DNA of 64,000 nt from positions 37,546,044 to 37,610,043 of the forward strand of contig NC_072897.1 in NCBI RefSeq assembly GCF_027943255.1, in the 5' to 3' direction. This document shows positions 52,401-60,949 of this stretch, one piece after another. Below the pieces are notes generated by a model. That model had not been told where the DNA came from, searched no databases, and saw only the letters and a list, made by a program, of their open reading frames with translations. A program made the translations under genes and the position numbers. Numbering within the stretch: position 1 is the stretch's first letter; each line of letters starts with the position of its first letter. Source of the stretch: Anastrepha obliqua (Eukaryota; Arthropoda; Insecta; Diptera; Tephritidae).

Positions 52401-53227
52401 CTTGCTATCTGCCGACGTTTATTTGCTTCGCTGTGTTTTGCCAAAGGCTCCACCAACTCATATGCTTTGATCAACTCTTTGTAGGATCGAGCACTATATA
52501 ATGGATACTTTTGTTCGTTGCGCAACTCAACACCATCAGCTATGTACGTTATAATTGACTGCTCATCAACCTTACCTAGTGCTGCTATTTTCCGCATTTG
52601 TAACACGTATTCATGGAAGTTTTCTGTTGCTTGTTTTCGACGTTGAATTAATAGCTTATGTACCTCTGCGCTATTTAGTGGTTTGTCAAATTCCTCTATC
52701 AACGCTTCACACAACGAGTTATAGTTGGAGACTGTAATTGTTTCCAACAACAAAGCTGCAGTGCCCTTCATTTTATTTCGCGCATTGACATACTTCTGTT
52801 TTGCTGTCAACTCATAAGCCTCAGCATTCTCGTCAAAATTAGATATCCATTGCCGAATTGGAATAGATACCCCGTCAAAATTAGGTACGACTTTTGCGAA
52901 TGCATCAATAGTGACATTACCTTTACTGACATCGTTTTGGTTCATTTTCTCGATAAATGATTTAAAGAAAATTTCCATTTTATCTTCCATTTTGGGTAAC
53001 CCGTTACTTTTCTCGCTGATCTGCTGCTGTTCGTATGTAGTAACTCGGCTGTTCGTTGCTTCGCCTTCTCTGCCTGCTTCGACTGCGTTTCGTTCAGCTG
53101 GATGTTCTGCCTTTGCGTTTTCTTTTGCGTTTTTTTCTGCTGCTTGCTGCTTATTGGAGGTTTTTGCTATGTTCTGCGTTTCTCTGCTGCTTGACGGCTT
53201 TCTGATTTCTTTGCCCGAGCGTAGCAT
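49397..53227 (-). CDS. Gag-Pol polyprotein of the mdg3-like element
   Basis: 1276 codons in a single frame from 53227. Gag: Lys/Glu-rich N-terminus (1-80), capsid (about 100-270), two CCHC zinc knuckles (CFNCGSTQHKRAEC about 293, CFKCNGAGHMAKQC about 313). Protease CLVDTGADVSLM (about 359). RT: YRLCVDFRKLNSMVM, FTVMDLANGFFHVEVEE, EIYVDDIIIFGG (about 666). RNase H: TQLHVDASKHGFGATL (about 816). Integrase: HxxxH...CxxC zinc finger (about 1007-1040), LHVDHLGTLD (about 1066), IISDQGTAFTS (about 1125), NGQIERVNR (about 1160), the DDE core. It builds the particle, copies the RNA and inserts the DNA. A one-base shift at about 49430 ends this frame early; the missing last about 80 codons (KVTQFVTGKKLASKYIGPYQ ...) are readable in the next frame to about 49160. 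Otherwise intact. Confidence 0.95.
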   Translation of the reverse strand: MLRSGKEIRKPSSSRETQNIAKTSNKQQAAEKNAKENAKAEHPAERNAVEAGREGEATNSRVTTYEQQQISEKSNGLPKMEDKMEIFFKSFIEKMNQNDVSKGNVTIDAFAKVVPNFDGVSIPIRQWISNFDENAEAYELTAKQKYVNARNKMKGTAALLLETITVSNYNSLCEALIEEFDKPLNSAEVHKLLIQRRKQATENFHEYVLQMRKIAALGKVDEQSIITYIADGVELRNEQKYPLYSARSYKELIKAYELVEPLAKHSEANKRRQIASTRKEVDKSSNDGERKNQHCFNCGSTQHKRAECKEDTKCFKCNGAGHMAKQCTTTKQNVVNVVFDEKRMKQLKINNNNVSCLVDTGADVSLMRKSVYDQIGSNCELRKSFARLYGLGNVAADVLGEFTTQVVVDELSTQHTFLVVKDSKINVDAIVGYDFLKKFLVILNAKGYNFSRSQDDTNAGETSYNVLNVHSSNEVDVDPKYKEAVKQLIDNYKPSFIQSNSHIKLNIVPKSNNIILRESPSRLSVMEREFVRKQVAEWLQKGIIHESCSEIASKVVLAKKKDGSYRLCVDFRKLNSMVMKDRFPVPIVEEVLEKMQGAKYFTVMDLANGFFHVEVEEQCKKYTAFVTKESLYEFNRAPFGFCNSPAVFIRYVNHIFQKLINAGIMEIYVDDIIIFGGTEEQCLDNMQMVLNQAQQYGMEIKWSKCQVLKKRVAFLGHEVENGRIWPGKSKVKAVKNFPIPKNIRDVQAFLGLTGYFRKFIRNYAGIARPLTQLLRKNEVFQIKEEEIKAIDDLKSALIAEPVLQIYKQNAETQLHVDASKHGFGATLIQLQNGEWHPVFYWSKKTSPQEEKLHSYFLEVKAAYLATKKLRHYLMGIQFTLVTDCAAFKQTNAKRDIPREVVQWLMYLQDFAYNIEHRSGNRMKHVDSLSRFPVMTVTSEVQAQIARAQKQDSHLTAVAEILKEKPYENFKLKNQLVYKQVDGQDVLAIPKSMENEIIKETHRFGHMGGQKIMHAIRQSYYIPHLEKKVQQVIQNCVECIMHNHKLGKKEDYLHCIDKGDSPLSTLHVDHLGTLDTTSKCYKYIFAIVDGLSKYTWIYPTKSTDAQEVVRHLESWVTIFGSPLRIISDQGTAFTSKLFKEFCEKNKIDHVEVTTGVPRGNGQIERVNRVIISILAKMSAKEPDKWYKYTSQVQRAINSHVHSSTKFTPFEVMFGVKMRNEADIELLKVLQEELLVVTQNERNQIRQEARKQILKAQEVYKSNYDRKRKESMDIKYPI

Positions 53228-53255
53228 TCCGATTTAAAATGCAAAAAATGTTATG

Positions 53256-53273
53256 CGATCGGTTGAGCCACCA
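53256..53273 (-). promoter_or_regulatory. Putative primer-binding site of the mdg3-like element
   Basis: The minus strand next to the 5' LTR reads TGGTGGCTCAACCGATCG. Its TGG start fits a tRNA CCA end; the tRNA is not identified. Confidence 0.6.
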
Positions 53274-53466
53274 TGTAAGCTTGAACAGTTTTTATTATTC
53301 CAAAAAATAGTAATTGAATATGAAGAAAAAATGTATTACAAAGTTCATTTAAAAAATGATCGGAAAAAAATGACTACTGCTACTGCTGAGGTTACGCTGA
53401 CGACTAACTCTTTCCTTCTTCGTACTGGGGTGTTACATACGATTCAGGGCTGGCTGCCATCTTACA
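53274..53466 (-). repeat. 5' LTR of the mdg3-like element
   Basis: 193 bp, identical to 48961-49153. Confidence 0.96.
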
Positions 53467-53475
53467 TATATATAT

Positions 53476-53921
53476 TGTTGAGCTTCCAATATTTTTTGGT
53501 AGCTATATGTTGCGAAATAAAAACTAGGTTTTTTAATACGTTATAATTTTAATTAGATTGCGTGGCCGTGTTTACAAAAAGTTCAACTGCTTATGATAAT
53601 TTGCGAATATTTGCACGTATATATATACATACATATGTGCATATGTAACTGTATTAAGCAAGCGAAAGGAAGAGTAATGTTATGTATACATATCTTATGC
53701 TAAGTAAATGCCTGCGTATACTTTGTATTTTTGTATGCCGTTAAGTGAAAAGGAATATTGTAAGGAATGTATAAAACTGAAAAATAATATAACATGACAT
53801 TTTAAGGTGACCAGCTAACATAACATTTTAAGGTGACCAGCTTATATAAATTATAAATATTGGCTATAGTTAAGCAGTTACTTTGTAGGTTGTGGAACGG
53901 GATTAGCTGCTGCTCCGAACA
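53476..53921 (-). repeat. 3' LTR of the BEL/Pao element
   Basis: 446 bp; matches the other LTR except for a 26-bp tandem duplication and a few substitutions (for example TAATTAGATTG against TAATTTAATTG). Confidence 0.93.
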
Positions 53922-54600
53922 TCCTCCCCCCCGTTGAAAGGTCAGGGCTTTCAACAGAAGCATTTACAGGAAGGACGCACAGCTTATTGATAGCTCTACG
54001 TGTAATGCCAGTAGGTGTACGCAAGACGGCTACTCGTGCAACATCGTCAGTTCCAGTGATGAGTTCAACTACCCGTGCCAAAGGCCATTTTAGTGGAGCC
54101 GTGTTTCCCTCTTTGATGCACACAATGTCGTTGACCTGGATGCTAGGCTGAGGCGTCCGCCATTTAACTCGCTTCCAACGCTTCCAGAAAATTTGTTGAA
54201 TGTAGGATACGCGTTGCCATTGATTGAGCCGGTTATAATTCAGTAACGTAAGATTAGGTTCAGGAAAAGCGGTTGGTGGGCCACCAATCAAAAAGTGACC
54301 TGGCGTAAGCACATCAAAATCTTCCGGATTCTGGTGATAATATGTTATTATGGCGAATGTCAGTGGGTGATTCTTTGGAAGGATGCATGAATGACGTGCT
54401 TCAAAGTTGAGTGTTGAATGTCTAAGTCTGCCACCGACACGAATAAGGCCAAAATCATCCAATGCCTTGGTGATGTCGCTGCCGTCATTAAACTTAAGCA
54501 AGTCTTGTTTATCAGTATCAGGAATATTACGAAGAACATCTGGACTATTGGAACACCATTTCCTTAGCTGGAAGTTACCTCGAACGAGAATATTCGTTGC
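53878..54600 (-). pseudogene. BEL/Pao integrase remnants fused by deletions
   Basis: The stretch begins with an RT/RNase H border piece ([20 protein letters not shown], 54590 region), goes after a junction to the pre-integrase segment [15 protein letters not shown] and [13 protein letters not shown], and after a second junction to the integrase C-terminus [38 protein letters not shown] and [12 protein letters not shown]. The catalytic DDE segment is missing. The open frame 54501-53878 runs into the LTR, as in many BEL elements. Confidence 0.9.
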
Positions 54601-57339
54601 TTACGTTTGTTTGTCGTCCACGTAAAAGTCTCGAATGATGGTTTGCGAACCAAGTGGATAAACTGAGGATTCATCCGACGCAAGTTGGTGCATTGAACGA
54701 ATCGCTAGGAATGCTGCAGATTTAATTCCATATGTTACAGTGTCTAATTTATATATATTTAAGTCATCTTCAGGAGAATCACGCCACAATATACACTGGA
54801 GCATGCTATCCGGTGGGTAGATCCGGACGCATCTATACATTTTGCAGATGTCTCCAGTGAGTGCAATCGGAAACGTACGAAAACGAATCAAAATATTGAA
54901 AAGTTTGGGCTGAATTGTTGGACCAGTCATGAGTAAATCATTAAGTGATAAACCCGAGGTTGTAGCTGCAGAACCGTCAAAAACAACTCTTAATTTTGTT
55001 GTAGTACTTTCGTCTTTAATGACGCAATGATGCGGCAGAAAATATTTGCACTCATGGATAGCAGAGTTTGGAACTAACGACATGTGATTGAGGTCACGAT
55101 ACTCTTTCATGAATGCACAATATTTTGCCTTGAGCTCAGGATTACGTACGAGTTTTCTTTCTAGGTTTTGAAATCGGCGTCGAGCTTGTGAGTACGACTC
55201 ACCTAACGAATCTAAATTTAGCTTTGTTGGCAGGCGAACCGAATATGCGCATGAGGCTAAACGAATGAAATTTTGCTTGAAATGCAACTCACAGTCAAGC
55301 TCCTCTTTAGAATTTTTGGAAATCGGTTCAACGACATGATCGATCTCCCAAAACTGCCGGACTAAATCATCCAGCCGATCATCAATATTGATATCTGTAG
55401 TTGAGCTGTGACTTGCTACGAATGTTGAAAGTTTGGGGGCTTGTTGCTTACCGCCAGACAGAACCCAGCCAAGGCGAGTTTTTTGAAGTAATGGTATTTC
55501 AGGTGCTAATTGAATCTGTCCTACGCAAAGTAGCTCATAGAAAAGTCCTGCTCCGATGAGCAGATCAATACGCTGGGGCACGTTAAAACCAGGATCAGCT
55601 AGTTGAATGTTTGAGGGTATGTTCCAATTAGCGATGTTTATTGAAGCGACTGGTTGACTATCGGTAATTGTTTTCACCACAACAGCAGTCATATTTGTAC
55701 AAAAATCTGAAGTCCGCGACTTCAGAACTATATCAACGGAGCACCCATCAGTCGAAAAGCTTGCATCTCCAATGCCGGAGACTGCGACCAATGATTTCGT
55801 CCTAGTAAGTTGTAGCTGGTTAGCGAAACGAGTTGTAACGAAGTGAAGCTGCGAACCCGAATCTAGGAGGGCGCGGCAAGGTACGAAGGTTCCAGCACGA
55901 TTTTTAATTAGAACAATTGCAGTGGCGAGGAGCACAACATCAGGAGAAGGAGTATGAGCATGGGACGTGACAGATAATGATGCAGTCCTAGCATTCGATT
56001 CAGAAGTAGTGCAAGGTGCTTGGCACTGAGCAGTTGGTGAAATGGATAACCGATCAAAATGTAACAGTGTATGATGCTTCGCTTGACAGCTGCGACATGG
56101 TCCCGATTTGCAGTCCCGAATCTGATGACCTTTCTTCAAACAATTAAGACATAGGTTGAGCCTTTTAGCTTCTTTCTGGCGTAGATTTGGCGACAAATTG
56201 ACGTAGCGTTGACAACGGTAAATTACATGTTCGGGGGATTCGCAAAATACGCAACCACCTACTGAGCTATTCGAAGCAACAAAAGATTTTCTTGGATTTG
56301 TACTCACGCTTTTGAGGACTTTTACCGGAATGCTAGCTTGTGTCTGCAATGCATATTCGACGTTTTCGAGTGTACGACAGCGTTTTTCTAAAAATCCAGC
56401 TAGTTGGTTCCAAGAGGGTAGGTCGTTGCTTGTCGAATTCTCCTCCCATTTATCTTGAGTCACCTTGTCTAACCTTTGCACTATCAACTGAATGAGGATG
56501 CTATCGGATATTTGTTCTTTTGAGCCGATAGATTGTAGAGCGCGCATATGCGCGATTGCCTTGTCTGTCAATGCCCGCAACGTGTGTACGGACGAATCCA
56601 CCCTGTCCAACTCAAATATTCCCCTGATGTGTGCCTGAAAGATAAGACGTTTATTATCAAATCGTTTTTGTAAAAGTTCTAATGCAATTTTGTAGTTAAT
56701 GTCGTTTATCTCGAGTGATCCCACGGTGTCCAGGGCAGCACCACTAAGGCAAGACCGCAAATGTTGAAGCTTGTCCACTTGTGTCAGTTCACTGTCTTTG
56801 TCGATTACAGATGTGAACATTGCGTAAAAATTTGTCCACTCAGTGTAAGCCCCACTAAATTTGGGCAACGTTAGCAGTGGCACACGCGAACGATTTGCGT
56901 TTACAATTATAGACTGTGTGTCCGCGGTGTTCATCCGAAAAGTTGAGCAATGTTGTGAAGTACTGCGCTTCCCGATCTCCCGTTGCAGAGTGGCTCTGAG
57001 ATTGACTAGCGTGGTATCGAATTTGGCAGGTAGGTCACTGGTAATCGACTCGAAGTCCAGTTCCTCCAAACTTGTGTGGGTGACCGAAAAACTGGATTTC
57101 AGCTCCACCAATAATTCCAGTATTGCGTTGAGAGCATATTCATCCTTACTGTGCAGATTATCAGGATCCAAGTCGGTGGCTATACTTTCAAGGCGATTAA
57201 GTATAGCTTTCGATTTCATCTTCAGAAATGTCACTCGGCCCATAGGCGGACCCATAGTCGGCCCATTGGTTGGACCAACATCATACGTATCGTCTCTTGC
57301 TGGTGTACCAGTAGCCGGGCTGAATGGCATGGCGAACAA
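54601..57339 (-). CDS. BEL/Pao Gag-Pol, truncated after the RT catalytic box
   Basis: 912 codons. Gag with the DUF1759-type region (PLLTLPKFSGAYTEWTNFYA, about 155) and LQHLRSCLSGAALDTV; zinc-knuckle region CVFCESPEHVIYRC (about 366), CLNCLKKGHQIRDC (about 402), CRSCQAKHHTLLH. Protease CRALLDSGSQLHFVTTRF (DSG form, about 493). RT: LRVVFDGSAATTSGLSLND (about 785), FPIALTGDICKMYRCVRIYP (first catalytic Asp), TYGIKSAAFLAIRSMHQLA and the catalytic FYVDD (about 907), right after which the frame ends at KQT-stop, the edge of a deletion. Start at 57339 follows the leader. Gag may still be made and could support packaging. Confidence 0.93.
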   Translation of the reverse strand: MFAMPFSPATGTPARDDTYDVGPTNGPTMGPPMGRVTFLKMKSKAILNRLESIATDLDPDNLHSKDEYALNAILELLVELKSSFSVTHTSLEELDFESITSDLPAKFDTTLVNLRATLQREIGKRSTSQHCSTFRMNTADTQSIIVNANRSRVPLLTLPKFSGAYTEWTNFYAMFTSVIDKDSELTQVDKLQHLRSCLSGAALDTVGSLEINDINYKIALELLQKRFDNKRLIFQAHIRGIFELDRVDSSVHTLRALTDKAIAHMRALQSIGSKEQISDSILIQLIVQRLDKVTQDKWEENSTSNDLPSWNQLAGFLEKRCRTLENVEYALQTQASIPVKVLKSVSTNPRKSFVASNSSVGGCVFCESPEHVIYRCQRYVNLSPNLRQKEAKRLNLCLNCLKKGHQIRDCKSGPCRSCQAKHHTLLHFDRLSISPTAQCQAPCTTSESNARTASLSVTSHAHTPSPDVVLLATAIVLIKNRAGTFVPCRALLDSGSQLHFVTTRFANQLQLTRTKSLVAVSGIGDASFSTDGCSVDIVLKSRTSDFCTNMTAVVVKTITDSQPVASINIANWNIPSNIQLADPGFNVPQRIDLLIGAGLFYELLCVGQIQLAPEIPLLQKTRLGWVLSGGKQQAPKLSTFVASHSSTTDINIDDRLDDLVRQFWEIDHVVEPISKNSKEELDCELHFKQNFIRLASCAYSVRLPTKLNLDSLGESYSQARRRFQNLERKLVRNPELKAKYCAFMKEYRDLNHMSLVPNSAIHECKYFLPHHCVIKDESTTTKLRVVFDGSAATTSGLSLNDLLMTGPTIQPKLFNILIRFRTFPIALTGDICKMYRCVRIYPPDSMLQCILWRDSPEDDLNIYKLDTVTYGIKSAAFLAIRSMHQLASDESSVYPLGSQTIIRDFYVDDKQT

Positions 57340-57543
57340 ATAGGTTAACTATAACGCTGCGCGACACGTATAAAAAAAATAGGTGCGTTATACTCGACGA
57401 CAATGTATACGGTAAAAATAAATGCACCGTATCTAACTGGCCGGAACAACTATTTTAATAAATTTCGCCACCGGCAACGGGAAAATATGCAACTTTAAAT
57501 TATTTAATTTAAATTATTAAATTAACGCGAAAAAACACGGCGA

Positions 57544-57561
57544 TCACGTCGGGGTCACCAA
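57544..57561 (-). promoter_or_regulatory. Primer-binding site of the BEL/Pao element
   Basis: The minus strand just inside the 5' LTR reads TTTGGTGACCCCGACGTGA; TGGTGACCCCGACGTGA is a common BEL/Pao primer-binding sequence. Confidence 0.85.
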
Positions 57562-57562
57562 A

Positions 57563-57982
57563 TGTTGAGCTTCCAATATTTTTTGGTAGCTATATGTTGC
57601 GAAATAAAAACTAGGTTTTTTAATACGTTATAATTTTAATTTAATTGCGTGGCCGTGTTTACAAAAAGTTCAACTGCTTATGATAATTTGCGAATATTTG
57701 CACGTATATATATACATACATATGTGCATATGTAACTGTATTAAGCAAGCGAAAGGAAGAGTAATGTTATGTATACATATCTTATGCTAAGTAAATGCCT
57801 GCGTATACTTTGTATTTTTGTATGCCGTTAAGTGAAAAGGAATATTGTAAGGAATGTATAAAACTGAAAAATAATATAACATGACATTTTAAGGTGACCA
57901 GCTTATATAAATTATAAATATTGGCTATAGTTAAGCAGTTACTTTGTAGGTTGTGGAACGGGATTAGCTGCTGCTCCGAACA
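57563..57982 (-). repeat. 5' LTR of the BEL/Pao element
   Basis: 420 bp, partner of 53476-53921. Confidence 0.93.
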
Positions 57983-58094
57983 TATATAAATATATATATC
58001 TATTTGTATGAAACAAATATTGTTTTTAATTATAGTGAGCCTAAGAACAGTTATTTTGCGTGACTCAATACGCAGGCTGGCATGATTTACTTTT

Positions 58095-58460
58095 GTTCGA
58101 ACCCGTTCCAGAAAAAAGTTAATAAACTTTGATAATTTAGTAAAAAACGTCAAAAATGCCTTTTTAACTTTCAACAGCTGTTTTGCGAAAACTACAACTT
58201 CCATTGACACGAATTATATATTGCCATGTAGGTTATATGTATGCCTTTCGAAATTTATGCACTTCAAAGAAATGGCGCGCACTGTTTTCGAGATTGCAGG
58301 TAATAACTGCACTATTGCCCAAAAAACAGGTTTTTTGGGAATATCTCGGAAAACGTTCTTTGAAAAAAAAAAAATAAAATTAATTTTTGGTTTCAGCGAC
58401 CTCAAATTAGTCTAAAAAACACTTTTTGGTCGAGGACCATTTTTGAAAATGAAAATTCGT
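58095..58460 (-). repeat. About 350-bp noncoding repeat, copy 2, inverted
   Basis: Reverse-complement counterpart of 46322-46650, with small indels. It is not accompanied by the protein gene found next to copy 1. Confidence 0.88.
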
Positions 58461-58802
58461 AAACTAGTATAATTTAAAGGGAGTTAATTATTGCGCTGTG
58501 TATTCAATTAATCTATGTTATGAGTTTTTCAATTAATAGCATATATCGTCATGGCTTTCACCATTGAGTAAGTAAAAAGATAGAGTCACAATTACTCGAT
58601 TTTTGGCAAACGGGCATATTGATGCGGTCGGTCCGGTGAAAAGATTAGGAAGGGCGCAGCATTGCAACAAGTTCTAAAAGTGAAAAACAATTTCTTGCTC
58701 TTAAATATAAAAAGAAACCGACAGGAAGCAAATGCTGTGTCGATTTGTCTCTGCCTAAGCACTGAACAAGCCTACGGTAAACGTATGTACCTCACAGAAA
58801 TA
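58461..58802. other. Noncoding gap
   Basis: No recognisable feature. Confidence 0.4.
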
Positions 58803-60467
58803 AGCATACACATAGTAGAAAAAGTCTGCGTTCACCTCTGCAAATATTCTTTGCATTAGAAAAAGTTCAAAACAATAAATATTTCAGAAATTTTTTTTTA
58901 TGAGTTTTATTTAGTTCACTTAAACGTAACTATCACACATATTTCGCTACCAGTAACAAAATCAAATTTAAAATGAGATCAGATAAAATTAAAAAGGCCA
59001 TTCAAACTAAACGGAAAAAGTTTGCGTTCGCTTCAGTAATAATAAAATAAAAGGCTTAAGATCATAGAAATGTTTTAAAATTAATAGCTAGTTGGATATC
59101 CACGCCTTTTTATGACTTCTAGAAGGCGTCTTTTCATTGATCGAACCAGTTTGGCTGTTATTTCTGGACTTATGGCTTCCCATTCCTCTTTAAGCGCGTT
59201 CTTAAGCATTTTCTTGGTAGTTATTGTACGCTCTCGTATTTTTTTTTCTAGAACGTCCCATAAGTGCTCAATGGGGTTAAGGTCAGGTGATTGTGGGGGT
59301 GTGCGAAGTTGTTTTGGAACATTATACAACAACCACAACCTAACAGTCTCTGCTGTGTGTTTCGGGTCGTTGTCCTGTTGGAAAACAAATCTTTCACATA
59401 GTCCCAGTTTGATTGCACTTTCTCTCAAATTTGTTTTTAAAATATCGAGATAATCATGTCTGTTCATTATCGACTCAATAAACTGTATATTTCCAACGCC
59501 CGAACTAGCCATACACCCCCATATCATGGCACCTCCTCCCCCATGCTTTACCGTAGGTACCAGATTTTGCTTTCCAAGTGCCGTTCCGTTTTTCCTCCAA
59601 ATAATTTTACGACCTTTTATCCCGAAAATGCAAAACTTGCTCTCATCTGAAAAATTCACACTATTCCAAAACTCAGGTGGCTTGTTTACGTATTCCTTGG
59701 CGAAAGCCATCCGCTTAAGTCGATTTACTCGCGATATGAAGGGTTTTTTTCGGGCCACTCTGCCGTGAAATTCGATTCTTTTTAGAATTTTTCTTACTCT
59801 ATCTGGATGTACTTTCTTTTGGTATTTTACTTCTATGTCTTTTGAAATTTGGCTTGCTGTTAGTCGTGGATTAGACTTCACAAGAATAGTTATGTTGCGT
59901 TCTTCTCTTTCCGTCAGTTTTTTTGGACACCCAGAACGAGGCTTAGACTCCAAACAATTCGTTTGCTTGAAGTTGTTTATCACTCTTTGGACCGAGGAGT
60001 ATTGCCTCCCAACAATTTTCGCGATTTCCCGATAGCTCTTACTATTTTGCCACAAACTTACAATGATTTTCCTTTCACCAATATCTATTTCTTTTCGCCT
60101 TTGGTCCATAGTAACAAAAAATGTATTTCTAATATCAATTTTTCCCTCTTTAGATTTGTTCTTAACCGCGTCAACTACATGAATGATTTAAAATTAAATT
60201 TAACGTAATTGCCATGCAAATAATCGTCACTATACGAAATGAACGCATACTTTTTCTGCTCAGCCTATTTAAGTAACTGTACTACAATCCCGTTATCTGA
60301 ACGCGACGCAGCTCAAATTCCAAAAAATTTTGTTCATACCCTCTACGAATAATTTTCTTTGAAATAAGTGAAAAGAAATAATTGAGAGTTTTAAGATAAA
60401 CACGTTAAATTATTTTAATACTTTATAACAGTGGGTGATCGCAGACTTTTTCTACGATGTGTATGTG
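58803..60467 (-). mobile_element. Intact Tc1-like element with IR/DR ends
   Basis: TA at 58801-58802 and 60468-60469. Each end has an outer and an inner copy of a related motif: GTAGAAAAAGTCTGCG (about 58816) and CGGAAAAAGTTTGCG (about 59014) on the left, their complements near 60448 and 60258 on the right. Such paired direct repeats inside inverted ends are known for Sleeping Beauty, Minos and related Tc1 elements and serve as transposase sites. About 1665 bp, one intact gene. Confidence 0.9.
59081..60109 (-). CDS. Tc1 transposase, intact, DD34E
   Basis: 342 codons, the normal Tc1 size. Paired-type DNA-binding domain: first helix-turn-helix YREIAKIVGRQYSSVQRVIN (about 25-45), GRPR-like PRSGCPKKLTEREER, second helix-turn-helix to about 115. 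Catalytic core: NFSDESKFCIFG (Asp about 154), a glycine-rich loop KHGGGGAMIWGCM, FVFQQDNDPKHTA (Asp about 247) and SPDLNPIEHLWD (Glu about 282), 34 residues apart. No stop or frameshift. It would excise and integrate the element at TA dinucleotides. Start is the Met of MDQRRKEIDI at 60109. Confidence 0.95.
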   Translation of the reverse strand: MDQRRKEIDIGERKIIVSLWQNSKSYREIAKIVGRQYSSVQRVINNFKQTNCLESKPRSGCPKKLTEREERNITILVKSNPRLTASQISKDIEVKYQKKVHPDRVRKILKRIEFHGRVARKKPFISRVNRLKRMAFAKEYVNKPPEFWNSVNFSDESKFCIFGIKGRKIIWRKNGTALGKQNLVPTVKHGGGGAMIWGCMASSGVGNIQFIESIMNRHDYLDILKTNLRESAIKLGLCERFVFQQDNDPKHTAETVRLWLLYNVPKQLRTPPQSPDLNPIEHLWDVLEKKIRERTITTKKMLKNALKEEWEAISPEITAKLVRSMKRRLLEVIKRRGYPTSY

Positions 60468-60532
60468 TAAGGGTATTTTCAAATGAGAAACTATAAAGAA
60501 GCAGGAGAAAGATTCAATCAATTATTTTAATA

Positions 60533-60791
60533 TATCGCACCCTAAATACAAAAGGGTCACAACTCAAAATGTTCCTTCTGCTCAAATATGAACGAGACGT
60601 TATCAATAAAACGGTCCGCGGATGACATATGGCAAAAATAAATTTTTTGTTTTTTGGTAGGACTGTTATAAGCTTACATGGCAAATTTAGCGTGATATGT
60701 CACATAGTTTGTTTTCTGTGCTACTGTAAACAAGTCAAGCTCGAATGTGGAAAATTTTGAGTTGTGACCCTTTTGTATTTAGGGTGCGATA
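60533..60791. mobile_element. 259-bp MITE with 38-bp near-perfect inverted repeats
   Basis: The left end TATCGCACCCTAAATACAAA (60533 on) is repeated inverted at the right end to 60791; 38 bp match almost completely. TA flanks both sides (60531-60532, 60792-60793), which fits a Tc1/mariner-mobilised MITE. No coding content. Confidence 0.92.
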
Positions 60792-60949
60792 TATTCAAGA
60801 AAAATACGAACAAAAAATTATTAAAAAAAATTCAACTTGATTAGACTTATTAAATTAAAAAAGAAATTAAAATAACTTCGTATGAAATAAATATATGTGC
60901 TTTACACGTCTTTTTAATGTTTTAATAACTTTCGATTTTCTAATAATTA

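Larger units (their letters stand above)
48961..53466 (-). mobile_element. mdg3-like Ty3/gypsy retrotransposon, nearly intact
   Basis: Two 193-bp LTRs (48961-49153 and 53274-53466) that are identical by eye, with TG...CA ends on the minus strand (TGTAAGATGG ... GCTTACA). Between them one long gag-pol frame. Flanks are TA repeats on both sides. Identical LTRs mean a recent insertion. The assignment to the mdg3 group rests on single-frame gag-pol and the integrase text TTGVPRGNGQIERVNR. Confidence 0.95.
53476..57982 (-). mobile_element. BEL/Pao retrotransposon, internally deleted
   Basis: LTRs at 53476-53921 (446 bp) and 57563-57982 (420 bp), starting TGTTCGGAGC and ending GCTCAACA on the minus strand. 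The size difference is a 26-bp tandem repeat (ACATTTTAAGGTGACCAGCT type, near 53790-53840) in the left copy. Gag, protease and RT are present to the catalytic box; RNase H and the integrase core are deleted. The element abuts the mdg3-like element, separated only by TATATATAT. Confidence 0.93.

Noticed and set aside
56861..57343. 160-codon plus-strand open frame
   Set aside because: It is exactly antisense to BEL/Pao gag coding sequence and shows no family signal.
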